Assembly: GCA_046263255.1 (NCBI GenBank)
Contig: JBHELD010000031.1
Location: 68,926 to 132,925, forward strand
Reading direction: 5' to 3'
Origin: JALZEG01 sp046263255
Lineage (GTDB): Bacteria; Actinomycetota; CADDZG01; WHSQ01
DNA length: 64,000 nt
The notes below the pieces were generated by a model. The model was given only the letters and a program-made list of their open reading frames with translations, ran no database searches and was not told the DNA's origin. The number at the start of each line of letters is the position of its first letter. Within the stretch, counting starts at the first letter, position 1. Positions 51,465 to 60,461 of the stretch are shown one piece after another. The position numbers and the translations under genes were made by a program.

Positions 51465-52975
51465 CGAGGAAGCGCGCTTGTGCGGTGGTGGCGGTGGCCG
51501 CCGCGCTCGCGCTCGCGCTGGTGACGCCGGCGCCGGCGCCGGTGGTGACGGTCGCGGCCGGTGACGACGTCCAGGCCGCGCTCGACGCGGCCCCCGCGGG
51601 TGCGACGGTCCGTCTGGGTTCCGGGACGCACCGGGGGCCGCTCGCGATCGACCGGACGGTGACGCTGGAGGGCGAGGCGGGGGCGCAGGTCGTCGCACCG
51701 CCGGACGCCGGCGCCGCGGTCCACGTGACGGCTCGCGGAGTCCGGATCGAGGGACTGAAGGTGTTCGGGGGCTGGACCGGGATCGACCTCGACGACGCGC
51801 CGGGGGCGGTCGTGCGCCGCGTCTCGGTCGTGGGGTCGGACGCGCAGGGGATCCGCGTCTACAAGGCCGACGCGCTGCTCGAGGTCGTCTCGGTCGCCGG
51901 TCTGAAAGACCCGCACGCGCAGGGCATCGAGGTCCTGAGCGCGCCGGGCGTCGTCGTCCGCGACTCGGCCGTGACCGGCGGCAAGATCGGCATCGTCGCG
52001 CACCTGTCGGACACGCTGTTCGAGGACAACGTCGTGAGCGGGACGTCTCTCGCCGCGATCGTGATGCGCGAGATGGGGAGCGGCGTCGCCCGCCGGAACA
52101 CCGTCCGCGACGCGACCGGGGCCGGGCTCTACTGCGGCGACATGGCGCGCTGCGAGTTCGAGGACAACTCCGTCGAGCACGTCGCCGGCGCTCCCGGGGC
52201 GCGCTCGGCCGCGGGATGGGGACTGGTCGTCAACTACCGTGCGGTCGCTTCCTCGGCGGGCGACGAGCTCGCGGGAGCCGCGGGAGAGGCCGTCGCGCTG
52301 TCGCACAGCAGGATCGTCCCGGAGTCCCCGCTCGAACGGGGAGAGCCCGCGGGGGCCGCGGCCTGGGGCGCCCTCAGCACGCTCGTCGCGCTCGCCGTCC
52401 TGGGCGCGCTCTACCTCGTGGCACGGCGCGTGCTCCCGCCGGCGCGGGGCGCCGGCAGGCACGCGGCGGCTACGAGCGCGGGGATCGCGCTGCTCCTCGC
52501 CGGCGTCGCGGTCCAGTCGTTCCACATGCTCGAGCACGTCGTGCAGCTCTCGCGGGTGTTCGCCGACGGGGTCCCGAGCCGCGGCGCGCTGCTCGGGTCC
52601 GTCGTCGACACCGAATGGGTGCAGCTCGTCTACAACGGCGCGGTGCTGGCCGGGCTCGTGCTCGTGCTGTACCTGAGGCGCCGCGGTTGGAGCCCCCGTG
52701 GGAGCAACGACGTCGGCGACCGGCTCGTCACCGCGGTCGCGCTGCTGCAGGGCTACCACTTCGTCGAGCACGCCGCGAAGATGTTCCAGCACGTGACGAC
52801 GGGGGCCAAGGTGAACCCCGGCATCCTCGGGGACGAGGTCAACCTGGTGCTGCTCCACTTCGGCCTGAACGCGGCGGTGTACCTGGGGTTCGTGGCGGCG
52901 ACGGTGGCGTACCTGCACCGCCGGGGACCGGGGCTCGCGCCGCGGCTCTTGCGCCGCCGCGTGCAGCCGACCTAG
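51461..52975 (+). CDS. beta-helix repeat domain fused to a multi-helix membrane domain
   Basis: This 504-residue protein has a signal peptide and then a right-handed parallel beta-helix (about 30-270, NosD/CASH-like: VRIEGLKVFGGWTGIDLDDA and similar rungs). About five membrane helices follow (305-495). Two membrane segments carry related HxxEH motifs (FHMLEHVVQ and YHFVEHAAKMFQH), suggesting a metal or haem site. The GTG start overlaps the permease stop, so it is made together with the sugar importer. Beta-helix domains often bind polysaccharide; the membrane half is unknown to me. Confidence 0.75.
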   Translation: MTRKRACAVVAVAAALALALVTPAPAPVVTVAAGDDVQAALDAAPAGATVRLGSGTHRGPLAIDRTVTLEGEAGAQVVAPPDAGAAVHVTARGVRIEGLKVFGGWTGIDLDDAPGAVVRRVSVVGSDAQGIRVYKADALLEVVSVAGLKDPHAQGIEVLSAPGVVVRDSAVTGGKIGIVAHLSDTLFEDNVVSGTSLAAIVMREMGSGVARRNTVRDATGAGLYCGDMARCEFEDNSVEHVAGAPGARSAAGWGLVVNYRAVASSAGDELAGAAGEAVALSHSRIVPESPLERGEPAGAAAWGALSTLVALAVLGALYLVARRVLPPARGAGRHAAATSAGIALLLAGVAVQSFHMLEHVVQLSRVFADGVPSRGALLGSVVDTEWVQLVYNGAVLAGLVLVLYLRRRGWSPRGSNDVGDRLVTAVALLQGYHFVEHAAKMFQHVTTGAKVNPGILGDEVNLVLLHFGLNAAVYLGFVAATVAYLHRRGPGLAPRLLRRRVQPT

Positions 52976-52989
52976 CGAGCATGCGTCCA

Positions 52990-53006
52990 GTCCCGGTTTC
53001 CGGGAC
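52990..53006. terminator. short hairpin between convergent genes
   Basis: GTCCCGG and its perfect complement flank a TTT loop (52990-52996 and 53000-53006), between the beta-helix gene and the convergent methyltransferase gene. No T-run follows, so termination is only possible. Confidence 0.4.
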
Positions 53007-53033
53007 GGGATCGATATTCGACGAATCGCCGGG

Positions 53034-53672
53034 CTACGGCTTGACGGCCTCGTAGAGCGTCGACAGACGCCTCGCGGCCGTCGACGTCACCGTCAGGCCC
53101 GCCCTCTCTAGCTCGTCGGCGATCCTCGAGCGGGCGGCGAACACCGCCGGCATCCTGGCGGCCGCGGGGCGCGGCAGCACGGCCCCCAGCGGCAGCCCTA
53201 CCACGGAGACGAACAGGGTCCCTCCCGGCGCGAGCACCCGCGCCAGCTCGCGCACCGCTCCTCCGAGGCCCGGGATCACCTGCAGCCCGTTCGTGCACAG
53301 GATCGCTCCGAAGGAACCCGACGGGAAAGGCAGCGCGTGCGCGTCCGCCTGCACGGCCACCAGGTTCGGCAACGACCGGCGCACGGCCACCGCCGCGGCC
53401 TCCCGCACCATCCCTTCGGCTATGTCCACGCCCACGACGATCCCCGCGTGCGCGGCCGCCACCGGGGCGGTGAAGTAGGCGGTTCCCACCGGCACGTCGA
53501 GGATCGGCCGCCCCGCGGCGACGCGCACGGCCGCGCGTCCCTGCTCCGCGACGCGATCGTGCAGGTCGCCCCCCAGCAGCGGGAACGAGCCGTGGACCAC
53601 GACGGGCTCGTACAACCGGTGCGCGGCCCGCGAGTAGATCGACGTCACGATCCGCTGCGCCCGGCTCCCCAA
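53034..53672 (-). CDS. class I SAM-dependent methyltransferase
   Basis: This 212-residue methyltransferase has motif I PILDVPVGTAYFTAPVA, followed by VVGVDIAEGMVREA, the acidic AVQADAHALPFPSGSFGAI and VLAPGGTLFVSVVG, a UbiE/type 11 layout. It starts at a TTG four bases after the ligase stop, so it is the second gene of that operon. The substrate is unknown. Confidence 0.82.
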   Translation of the reverse strand: MGSRAQRIVTSIYSRAAHRLYEPVVVHGSFPLLGGDLHDRVAEQGRAAVRVAAGRPILDVPVGTAYFTAPVAAAHAGIVVGVDIAEGMVREAAAVAVRRSLPNLVAVQADAHALPFPSGSFGAILCTNGLQVIPGLGGAVRELARVLAPGGTLFVSVVGLPLGAVLPRPAAARMPAVFAARSRIADELERAGLTVTSTAARRLSTLYEAVKP

Positions 53673-53676
53673 CTCG

Positions 53677-55173
53677 CTAGACCCTTTCGGGGACGAGGTC
53701 CTCCAGCCGGCAGTCCTCGGGGTCCTTGTCCGAGCGCAGCGCCTTGAACGACGCGGCCCGCAGCTTGTTCGCCGACGTCAGCTCGCGGAACTCCACGCGC
53801 GCCACGAGCGACGGCTCGATCCACTGCGGGTCCTTCAGCACCTTCCCCCACCGTCCCGCGCGCAACCCCGAGGGGTCCTCCGCGAACGGGCACGACGACG
53901 ACGTCCGCTCGCGGAGCAGCGGGAGGATCTCGTCCAGCGTCCGGTCGGAGAAGCCGGTCCCGACCGACCCGAGGAAGCACAGGCCCTCGTCGGAGTACGC
54001 GCCGACGAGCAACGAGCCGAACGTCGACGACCGGTTCCCCTCGCCCCTGGACCACCCGCCGACCACGACGTCGGCCTCCCACGCCGTCTTGATCTTCTGC
54101 CAGTCGCGCGTCCGCCTGCCCGGCCGGTACACGCTCGTCGCCTTCTTCGCCACGACGCCCTCGATCCGGTTGCCGCGGGCGAACTCGAACAAGGCGATGC
54201 CGTCGCCCGAGGTGCAGTGCGAGACCTGCACCCGCTCGGACGGGACGACGAGCGCGTCCAACAGCTCCTTGCGCTCGCGCAGCGGACGATCCATGACGGA
54301 GGCGCCGTCGAGGTAGAGGAGGTCGTAGATCACGTAGGTCACGGGAATCGTCTTCGCCGCCTGCTCGATATCGCGCGGGTTCTGCAGGTTGATGCGCGAC
54401 TGCAGCTTCTCGAACGACGGCCTCCCCCCAGACATCGCGACGATCTCGCCGTCGACGATCGCGTCCAGGCACACGAGCCGCGTGTGCAGGTTGTGCAGCT
54501 CGGGATAGCAGACCGTGATGTCGTTGCGGTTGCGGGAGACAAGCGCGGTCCCCTCCGAGCACACGCCCAGCGCCCGCACGCCGTCCCACTTCAGCTCGAA
54601 GATCCAGTCGTCGGAGTCGAACGGGTCGCCGACGAGGGTCGCGAGCATCGGCGACAGCTCCGGCAGCGGGTCCGGCTCGGGCCGCTCGTCCCTGCTGAGG
54701 AAGACCAGCCAGTCCTTCTTCGCCTCGGTCTTGTCGGTGAGCGCCATGTGCCAGACGCCGCGCATGCGCTCGCCCTTCAGGCGGAACGTGAGCTTGCCCC
54801 GCTCCTGCTCGAGCAGCTCGTACTCGCCGCGGTCGAAGATGCGGACCTCGCCGGCGCCGTAGTTGCCCGCGGGGATCGTCCCCGAGAACGACCCGTACTC
54901 GAAGGGATGGTCCTCCACGTGTACGGCGAGGGTCGGCTTGCCCTTGCGGCGGGGGAGGTTCTTCGGCACCGCCCACGACACGAGCACCGGAACGTCGCCG
55001 TTGTACATCTCCAGGCGGAGGTCGAAGTGGAGCCGCCGCGCGTGGTGCTGGTGGATGACGAACGTGCTGCCGGGGACCGCGGTCGAGACGTCGACGTCGC
55101 CGGAGACGGCCGGGGGCGGCTCCGGCGTCTCGTCGAAACGGCGCTTGCGCGCGTAGTCGCGGGTCTCGGGCAT
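53677..55173 (-). CDS. ligD: NHEJ ATP-dependent DNA ligase with 3'-phosphoesterase domain
   Basis: This 498-residue protein has a LigD-type phosphoesterase domain at 25-160 (HHARRLHFDLRLEM, HVEDHPFEYGSF) and an ATP-dependent ligase domain from 170 with nucleophile K195 in ELKWDGVR; EGVVAKK is motif IV/V-like. It lacks the polymerase domain of full LigD; a stand-alone polymerase gene lies at 57781-58773. It would seal double-strand breaks in non-homologous end joining with Ku, which is not in the window. The ATG at 55173 matches the usual domain start; a longer frame is not protein-like. Confidence 0.92.
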   Translation of the reverse strand: MPETRDYARKRRFDETPEPPPAVSGDVDVSTAVPGSTFVIHQHHARRLHFDLRLEMYNGDVPVLVSWAVPKNLPRRKGKPTLAVHVEDHPFEYGSFSGTIPAGNYGAGEVRIFDRGEYELLEQERGKLTFRLKGERMRGVWHMALTDKTEAKKDWLVFLSRDERPEPDPLPELSPMLATLVGDPFDSDDWIFELKWDGVRALGVCSEGTALVSRNRNDITVCYPELHNLHTRLVCLDAIVDGEIVAMSGGRPSFEKLQSRINLQNPRDIEQAAKTIPVTYVIYDLLYLDGASVMDRPLRERKELLDALVVPSERVQVSHCTSGDGIALFEFARGNRIEGVVAKKATSVYRPGRRTRDWQKIKTAWEADVVVGGWSRGEGNRSSTFGSLLVGAYSDEGLCFLGSVGTGFSDRTLDEILPLLRERTSSSCPFAEDPSGLRAGRWGKVLKDPQWIEPSLVARVEFRELTSANKLRAASFKALRSDKDPEDCRLEDLVPERV

Positions 55174-55349
55174 CCCACAAGGTTTCCACAGCCTGGGGAG
55201 GAGCGGGCCGCATGGTGCATCTGCGGGCGAACCGGACGAAGCGGGCACGCAGACGCCCCGTTTGCACGGTTTACGTACAGCCACGGCAACCGCCGTCCGA
55301 TTCACTGGCGACGGACAAATCTCATCCATCAGAGGGAGGGCGTCTCCGA

Positions 55350-57062
55350 ATGAAGAGGTTCATCGCTGTGCTCGCGTTGCTGGCGCTGGGGGCCCTCGCA
55401 GCCGCGCCTGCGTCCGCCGGAAGGCGAGGAGTGTCGCTGCAGCGCGGGCTCGACCTTTCCCTTGACGAGCCCCTGGGCACCCCCGACGGCGCCAGGCTCT
55501 CGCGCTCGACTGCCGCCCTCAGCTCGGTGACGAACGACCGGCTGTCGAGGTCGCTGCGCGCGGGCCGCATCACGCCGGCCGAGTTCGCGCTCGAGCGTGC
55601 TCAGGCGACTCTAAGCGGTGACTTCGACGGCCACCTCAGCCTCGTGCTGACGGACCTCGCCCTGCGCATGCGCGACCTGAGAGGGGCCGACCGCGAACGC
55701 GCGCTGGCCATCCTGGCGCGGCCGACCGATCCGGATTCCGATACGAACATCGACCACGTCTCGTATCGGGACAACGACGTCAGCGCGAGCTGCACCACCC
55801 ACTTCTGCGTGCACTGGACCGACACCGGGCGCCACGCCGTGAGCCCCGCAGACGACAACACGAACTCGATCCCGGACTACGTCGAGACGGTCCAGGCCGA
55901 GATGGAGAACGTCTGGACGGCGCTCGTCGACGACCTCGGCTTCAAGGCGCCGAAGTCGGACGAGACGTCGGCGAATACCGTTCCGCCCGCGGACGCGGCG
56001 AAGCTGGACGTGTACCTCGTCGAGGCGGGGAGCGACGGCGTCTACGGCTTCTGCACGACCGACGACCCGAACCTGCTCGACCCCGACAGCACCTACAAGT
56101 ACTTCGACGCCTCGTCCTACTGTGCGCTCGACGACGACTTCGACCCCGATCAGTTCGGTGGGGCTCCTGCGGACGAGTCGCTGCGGGTCACGGCGGTCCA
56201 CGAGTTCTTCCACGCTGTCCAGCTCGCGTACGCGGCGGGGCACGACACGTGGATGGCGGAGGGCACCGCCACTCTTATGGAGGACGCCGTGCACGACGAC
56301 GTCGACGACAACTACCAGTACCTTCGCGTGAGCCACCTGAGGCAGCCGTTCGCTCCCCTCGACTACAGCGCCTCGCCGGAGCATTACGGGGCGTGGCTGT
56401 TCTGGAGGTTCCTGACGGAGCTCGACGGAACCGGCGGCGTCACGATCATCCGGGAGGTCTGGGAGCAGGCCGCATTGGACGGTCCCGACGCTCCGGGGTT
56501 CTTCTCGACCTTCGCGATGAAGAAGGCGCTCGCGAACAGGGACATCTCGTTCCCCAGCGCGATGGCCTTCTTCTCGCTCGTCAACTACGTGCCCGAGGCG
56601 TTCTACGAGGAGGGGGCGGACTACCTCGCGGCGGTTGGCAGGCGGCGTCCTCCGCTGATGGACAGCTTCACGCTGTCGTCGAGCAGGAAATCGACCGGGA
56701 ACCGCATCGCGCGGCTCGACCACCTGACGGCGGGCTACGTCGCGTTCAAGCCGGGCGCCGGCGTCTCGAAGCTGAAGGTCGCGGTCGACCTCCCCGCCGG
56801 GGCGAGCTCCCCGAGGGCGATGCTGCTGACGCTGACCACGGCCGGTGAGGCGTTCCAGCAGCCCGTCACCGTGAACTCGTCCGGCGTGGGCAGCGTGCGC
56901 GGCATCCCGTTCCGGAAGGGGACGACCAGGATGATCGTGCTCGTCCTGGACAACGCGAGCACGCGGTACGCGAAGTGCTACCGGCGCGAGACGCCGTGGG
57001 CGTGTTCGGGTCAGCCGGTGGACGAGGCCATGCCGTTCGTGCTTTCGGGAACCGCGGGCTAG
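55350..57062 (+). CDS. secreted zinc-metalloprotease-like protein
   Basis: This 570-residue exported protein has a signal peptide (to about residue 23). The zincin motif HEFFH (284-288) is in VTAVHEFFHAVQLAY, and WMAEGTATLMED follows with E304 as the likely third ligand. Upstream segments TTHFCVHWTDTGRHAV and NSIPDYVETVQAEMENVW match the MXAN_6640-type putative metalloproteases. The C-terminal 130 residues are a beta-rich domain. GGGAGGG lies about 9 nt before the ATG. Its stop is interlocked with the DUF72 gene's. Confidence 0.83.
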   Translation: MKRFIAVLALLALGALAAAPASAGRRGVSLQRGLDLSLDEPLGTPDGARLSRSTAALSSVTNDRLSRSLRAGRITPAEFALERAQATLSGDFDGHLSLVLTDLALRMRDLRGADRERALAILARPTDPDSDTNIDHVSYRDNDVSASCTTHFCVHWTDTGRHAVSPADDNTNSIPDYVETVQAEMENVWTALVDDLGFKAPKSDETSANTVPPADAAKLDVYLVEAGSDGVYGFCTTDDPNLLDPDSTYKYFDASSYCALDDDFDPDQFGGAPADESLRVTAVHEFFHAVQLAYAAGHDTWMAEGTATLMEDAVHDDVDDNYQYLRVSHLRQPFAPLDYSASPEHYGAWLFWRFLTELDGTGGVTIIREVWEQAALDGPDAPGFFSTFAMKKALANRDISFPSAMAFFSLVNYVPEAFYEEGADYLAAVGRRRPPLMDSFTLSSSRKSTGNRIARLDHLTAGYVAFKPGAGVSKLKVAVDLPAGASSPRAMLLTLTTAGEAFQQPVTVNSSGVGSVRGIPFRKGTTRMIVLVLDNASTRYAKCYRRETPWACSGQPVDEAMPFVLSGTAG

Positions 57063-57784
57063 CGCGAAGCGATAGCGGCCAGCCATTTGGCGAGGCCGAC
57101 GCCCCCGAAGGGATTACCGGCGGGGATCCCCTCGTGCTTCGCGAACGCGAAGACGTCGCGGCGCCGTCCCTCCGACAGCAGAAGCTCCTTCCACGCCTCG
57201 CGCTGGTCGGGCGCGTACTCGTCGGTCCTGAGCCGGACGTACGCGATCTCGCCCGGGGGGAGCGACCCGGGAGCCACTCCGTCGGTGTTCGAGAGGCAGA
57301 CCGTGCCCCCGGCCTCCGCGATCTTCCGCCGCACCCCGTCGTCGTCCCACGTCTCGTTGCGGAACTCGAACGCGTAGCGGCGGCCGGACGGAAGCGCGCC
57401 GATCAGCTCCGAGAGAGCGCCGTCGTCGCGGCCGCGGTGTGGCGGGAACTGCAGCAGCACCACGCCGAGCTTGTGCCCGAGCCGGGCCGCGTGCTCGAAG
57501 AACGCCCTCAGCAGGTCGCGCCGCGCGCCGTCGGGCGCGAGCGAGCGCGAGTGGGTGACGCGCCGGTGCATCTTCAACGAGAAGCGGAAGCCCTCGGAGG
57601 TCTCGGCCCCCCAGCGCGCCATCGTCTCGGCGGACTGCAGCCGGTAGAAGGTCGCGTTGATCTCGCACGCGCCGAGGGTCTCGGAGTAGAAACGCAGCCA
57701 CTCCTTCTGACGTACGCCGGCGGGATAGAACTCCGGCTTCCACTCCCTGTACGCCCAGCCCGACGTGCCGACGAAGAGCGTCAC
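57059..57784 (-). CDS. DUF72-family protein
   Basis: This 241-residue TIM-barrel protein starts LFVGTSGWAYREWKPEFYP. It continues with INATFYRLQSAETMARW, RFSLKMHRRVTH, VLLQFPPH and YAFEFRNETW, the DUF72 (YecE-like) pattern. Function is not established. Its GTG start overlaps the stop of the LigD polymerase gene (GTGA), so the two are co-translated; this may hint at a role in DNA repair. Confidence 0.9.
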   Translation of the reverse strand: MTLFVGTSGWAYREWKPEFYPAGVRQKEWLRFYSETLGACEINATFYRLQSAETMARWGAETSEGFRFSLKMHRRVTHSRSLAPDGARRDLLRAFFEHAARLGHKLGVVLLQFPPHRGRDDGALSELIGALPSGRRYAFEFRNETWDDDGVRRKIAEAGGTVCLSNTDGVAPGSLPPGEIAYVRLRTDEYAPDQREAWKELLLSEGRRRDVFAFAKHEGIPAGNPFGGVGLAKWLAAIASR

Positions 57785-58773
57785 CGTTTCACCACCCGCG
57801 CCTTGCGCGGCTTCGCGTCCAGCCTCTCGATCGCGGCGGCCAGCGACTGCCCCGGCCCCCGCGCCACCGGAAGGAACGGATCTCCCACCTGGGCGATGCG
57901 GCCGAAGATCGTCGCCATCGAGAACATCCCGGGCTCGACCTCGTCGAGCTCGTCCCACTCGAACGGCGCCGACACCGTCGCCCCCGGCTCGGGCCGCGCC
58001 GAGTAGGCCGCCGCGATGTTCGCCCCCTCGCGGTTCATGTTCACGTCCAGGAAGACCTTGTCCGAGCGCTTGCTGACCTCCCACTCCACAGTGGTCGTGT
58101 CCGGATCGGCGGCGTGGACGAGGTCCGAGACGGCGCCGACGAACCCGCGGACGTGGTCGTAGTCGAGCGTCCCGTCGAGCGGGATCATGATCTGCATCCC
58201 GGTCGCGCCCGAGGTCTTCGGATAGCACTCGATCTCGAGCTGGTCCAGCACGACCTTCACGAGGCGCGCGGCGTGCCGTACCTCCTCCCATCCCGCGCCG
58301 TGCATCGGGTCGAGGTCGAAGAACGCGTACGTCGGGTGCGACTGGTCGGCGCCGCGTCCGTGCAGGGGGTGGAACTCGATCGCGCCGAGGTTCACGACCC
58401 ACAGCATGTGCACGGGGTCGCGCACCGTGAGGTAGTTGATGATCTTCGTGCCGCCCTCGCTCGGGACCGGAAGCGTCGGCATCCACGCCGGCCGGTGCGA
58501 CGGCGCGTTCTTCTCGAAGAAGAAGTCGCCCCCGATCCCGTGCGGCATGCGCTTCAGCGTGAGCGGCCGCTCCTCGAGGTGGGGCAGCATCGTCGGCGAG
58601 ACGTTGAAGTAGTAGGCGAGGAGGTCGCCCTTCGTGTATCCCTCCTCGGGCCAGTACAGCTTGTCGAGGTTCGTGAGCTTGAGCTCCCGCTCGTCCGCGC
58701 GGGCCACCCAGTGGTCGCCGCGCTTCTCCACCGGAAGCTCGACCGGGAACTCCACTGTTGCCCACCGGCTCAT
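57781..58773 (-). CDS. LigD-type primase/polymerase (stand-alone)
   Basis: This 330-residue protein is the archaeo-eukaryotic primase-like polymerase domain of LigD, which fills gaps with NTPs at breaks. Motifs include LTNLDKLYWPEEGYTKGDL, the catalytic FFDLDP (D153, D155), EFHPLHGR, and PKTSGATGMQI. It is encoded 2.6 kb from the ligase part rather than fused to it. A near-consensus TATCTA lies 6 nt before the ATG. It is the first gene of a two-gene unit with DUF72. Confidence 0.92.
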   Translation of the reverse strand: MSRWATVEFPVELPVEKRGDHWVARADERELKLTNLDKLYWPEEGYTKGDLLAYYFNVSPTMLPHLEERPLTLKRMPHGIGGDFFFEKNAPSHRPAWMPTLPVPSEGGTKIINYLTVRDPVHMLWVVNLGAIEFHPLHGRGADQSHPTYAFFDLDPMHGAGWEEVRHAARLVKVVLDQLEIECYPKTSGATGMQIMIPLDGTLDYDHVRGFVGAVSDLVHAADPDTTTVEWEVSKRSDKVFLDVNMNREGANIAAAYSARPEPGATVSAPFEWDELDEVEPGMFSMATIFGRIAQVGDPFLPVARGPGQSLAAAIERLDAKPRKARVVKR

Positions 58774-58823
58774 GCGGGGTAGATACCACGCCGGAACGGA
58801 CGCGAGACGTCGAGGAGGCCGCT

Positions 58824-59342
58824 ATGGCGAAGATCGCATTCATCGTCGACGAGATGTTCGAGGACTCCGAGTTCCAGCTCCCCTACGAGAGGGTCAAGGA
58901 GGCCGGGCACGAGCCGGTGGTCGTGGGGCTCGAGGCGAAGAAGAGGATCGAGGGCAAGAACGGCGACGTCACGACGACGACGGAGGTCGCGGCGAGCGAC
59001 GTGAACGCACAGGACTTCGCGGCGCTCGTGATTCCCGGCGGTTACTCGCCCGACAAGATCCGCACGGACGAGGCGATGGTCCGTCTGACGCGTGAGCTGT
59101 TCGAGGCGGGCAAGCCCGTCGCGGCGATCTGCCACGCGGGGTGGATGCTCGCGGAGGCGGACGTGGTGCGCGGCAAGACCGTCACGTCGTGGCCCTCGAT
59201 CAAGACCGACCTCGTCAACGCGGGGGCGGAGTGGGTCGACCAGGAGGTCGTCGAGGACGGCAACCTCGTCACGTCCCGCAAGCCCGCCGACCTCGAGGCG
59301 TTCACGAAGACCCTCCTGTCCCAGGTCGAGCAGCAGTCGTAG
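58824..59342 (+). CDS. DJ-1/PfpI-family glutamine-amidotransferase-like protein
   Basis: This 172-residue protein has the nucleophile C103 in AAICHAGWML and the glutamate E13 in DEMFEDSEFQLP, as in PfpI/YhbO/DJ-1 proteins. Members are described as proteases, chaperones or deglycases. GAGGAGG lies 6 nt before the ATG at 58824; an in-frame start at 58758 would add 22 residues overlapping the divergent gene. Length is normal for YhbO-like members. Confidence 0.9.
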   Translation: MAKIAFIVDEMFEDSEFQLPYERVKEAGHEPVVVGLEAKKRIEGKNGDVTTTTEVAASDVNAQDFAALVIPGGYSPDKIRTDEAMVRLTRELFEAGKPVAAICHAGWMLAEADVVRGKTVTSWPSIKTDLVNAGAEWVDQEVVEDGNLVTSRKPADLEAFTKTLLSQVEQQS

Positions 59343-59367
59343 GACGTCCTGGAGCGCGTCGTCCGGG

Positions 59368-60318
59368 TCAGATCAGCCCGTTGTCGCCGATGATCGAGTC
59401 CTTGTCGCCGGTGCCGGCCTCGTCGCCGGCGACCTCGTCGTTCGCGGTCGCGGCGCCGGGCCGCGGCGCGGGAGCGACGGTCTCGAGGCCCGTCACGGTC
59501 TCGTACACCATCGCGGCCGCCATGCCGCCGATCAGGGGTCCTGCCGCGTACACGCCGAGGTCGCCCCAGGGGATGTCTCCGACGTCGTAGAACAGCGAGG
59601 CGACGAACGGGCCCAGGCTCCGGGCGAAGTTCGCGGAGCCGCCCGTGGCGGCCGCGGTCACGAGGATGCCGGCCGCCAGACCGAGGCCGATGATCAGCCC
59701 GGACCACCCCTTCGGGGCACGGGGGTCCACCGCCACCGCCATGATCGCGGTGACGAGGACGAACCCGATGAACGCCTCGGCGAGCAGGGCGTTGACGAAC
59801 TCGATGTCCTCGGCCACGACCGTCGCGCCGAACATGATGGGGATATCGGCCAGCAGGGCGCCGGCCTCGCCGTAGATGCCCGCGACTATGAACGCGCCCG
59901 CGATGCCCCCGAGGCACTGCACCACCACGTACGGCCCGACGTCGGCCCAGCTGAACCTGCGGGCGACGGCGAGCGAGAAGGTGACGGCAGGGTTGAAGTG
60001 AGCGCCGGAGACCCCCCCGAGCGCGTACACCAGGACCGCGAGCGCGGTGGCGAACGCCAGGGCGACCGCGAGGACGTCGCCGAAGGTGCCGGCGAGGAGA
60101 GCGCCCAGCACCGGGTCGCCTCCGGCGTCGGGGATGTCGCCGAGCCGCTGCACCGGTCCCATCTGGAGGATCGTCGCGGCGCCGGTCCCGATCGCGACGA
60201 ACACCGTGGTTCCCATGAACTCCGCGCCCAGCCTCCGCCAGAGCGAAGCCTGTGCCGTGTCTTCCACCGGGGCGGGCGAGGTGTCGCCCGTCCCGGAGCC
60301 GATCGCAACGTCGCTCAT
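59368..60318 (-). CDS. aquaporin/glycerol facilitator (MIP family) with altered second NPA box
   Basis: This 316-residue channel has six membrane helices and the first half-helix motif GAHFNPAVT (NPA at 109-111). The second motif is GGSANFARSLGP, that is N230-F231-A232 in place of NPA. Extra N-terminal (about 25) and acidic C-terminal (about 40) tails are present. AAAGGAG 5 nt upstream fixes the ATG at 60318. It probably conducts water or small solutes; the Phe may narrow or gate the pore. Confidence 0.9.
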   Translation of the reverse strand: MSDVAIGSGTGDTSPAPVEDTAQASLWRRLGAEFMGTTVFVAIGTGAATILQMGPVQRLGDIPDAGGDPVLGALLAGTFGDVLAVALAFATALAVLVYALGGVSGAHFNPAVTFSLAVARRFSWADVGPYVVVQCLGGIAGAFIVAGIYGEAGALLADIPIMFGATVVAEDIEFVNALLAEAFIGFVLVTAIMAVAVDPRAPKGWSGLIIGLGLAAGILVTAAATGGSANFARSLGPFVASLFYDVGDIPWGDLGVYAAGPLIGGMAAAMVYETVTGLETVAPAPRPGAATANDEVAGDEAGTGDKDSIIGDNGLI

Positions 60319-60461
60319 GCGGCTCCTTTCCCTCCGGCCTTGCCGTTCGGTGTCGCCTGTGACGCCCTGCCCGGTGCAGTCAAACACCCGGGCGGGCCCG
60401 CGCGCGCTCTTTCTATCCCCTTTGCCACTCCCGCGCCCACCCGTCTGGGATCATCGACCGC

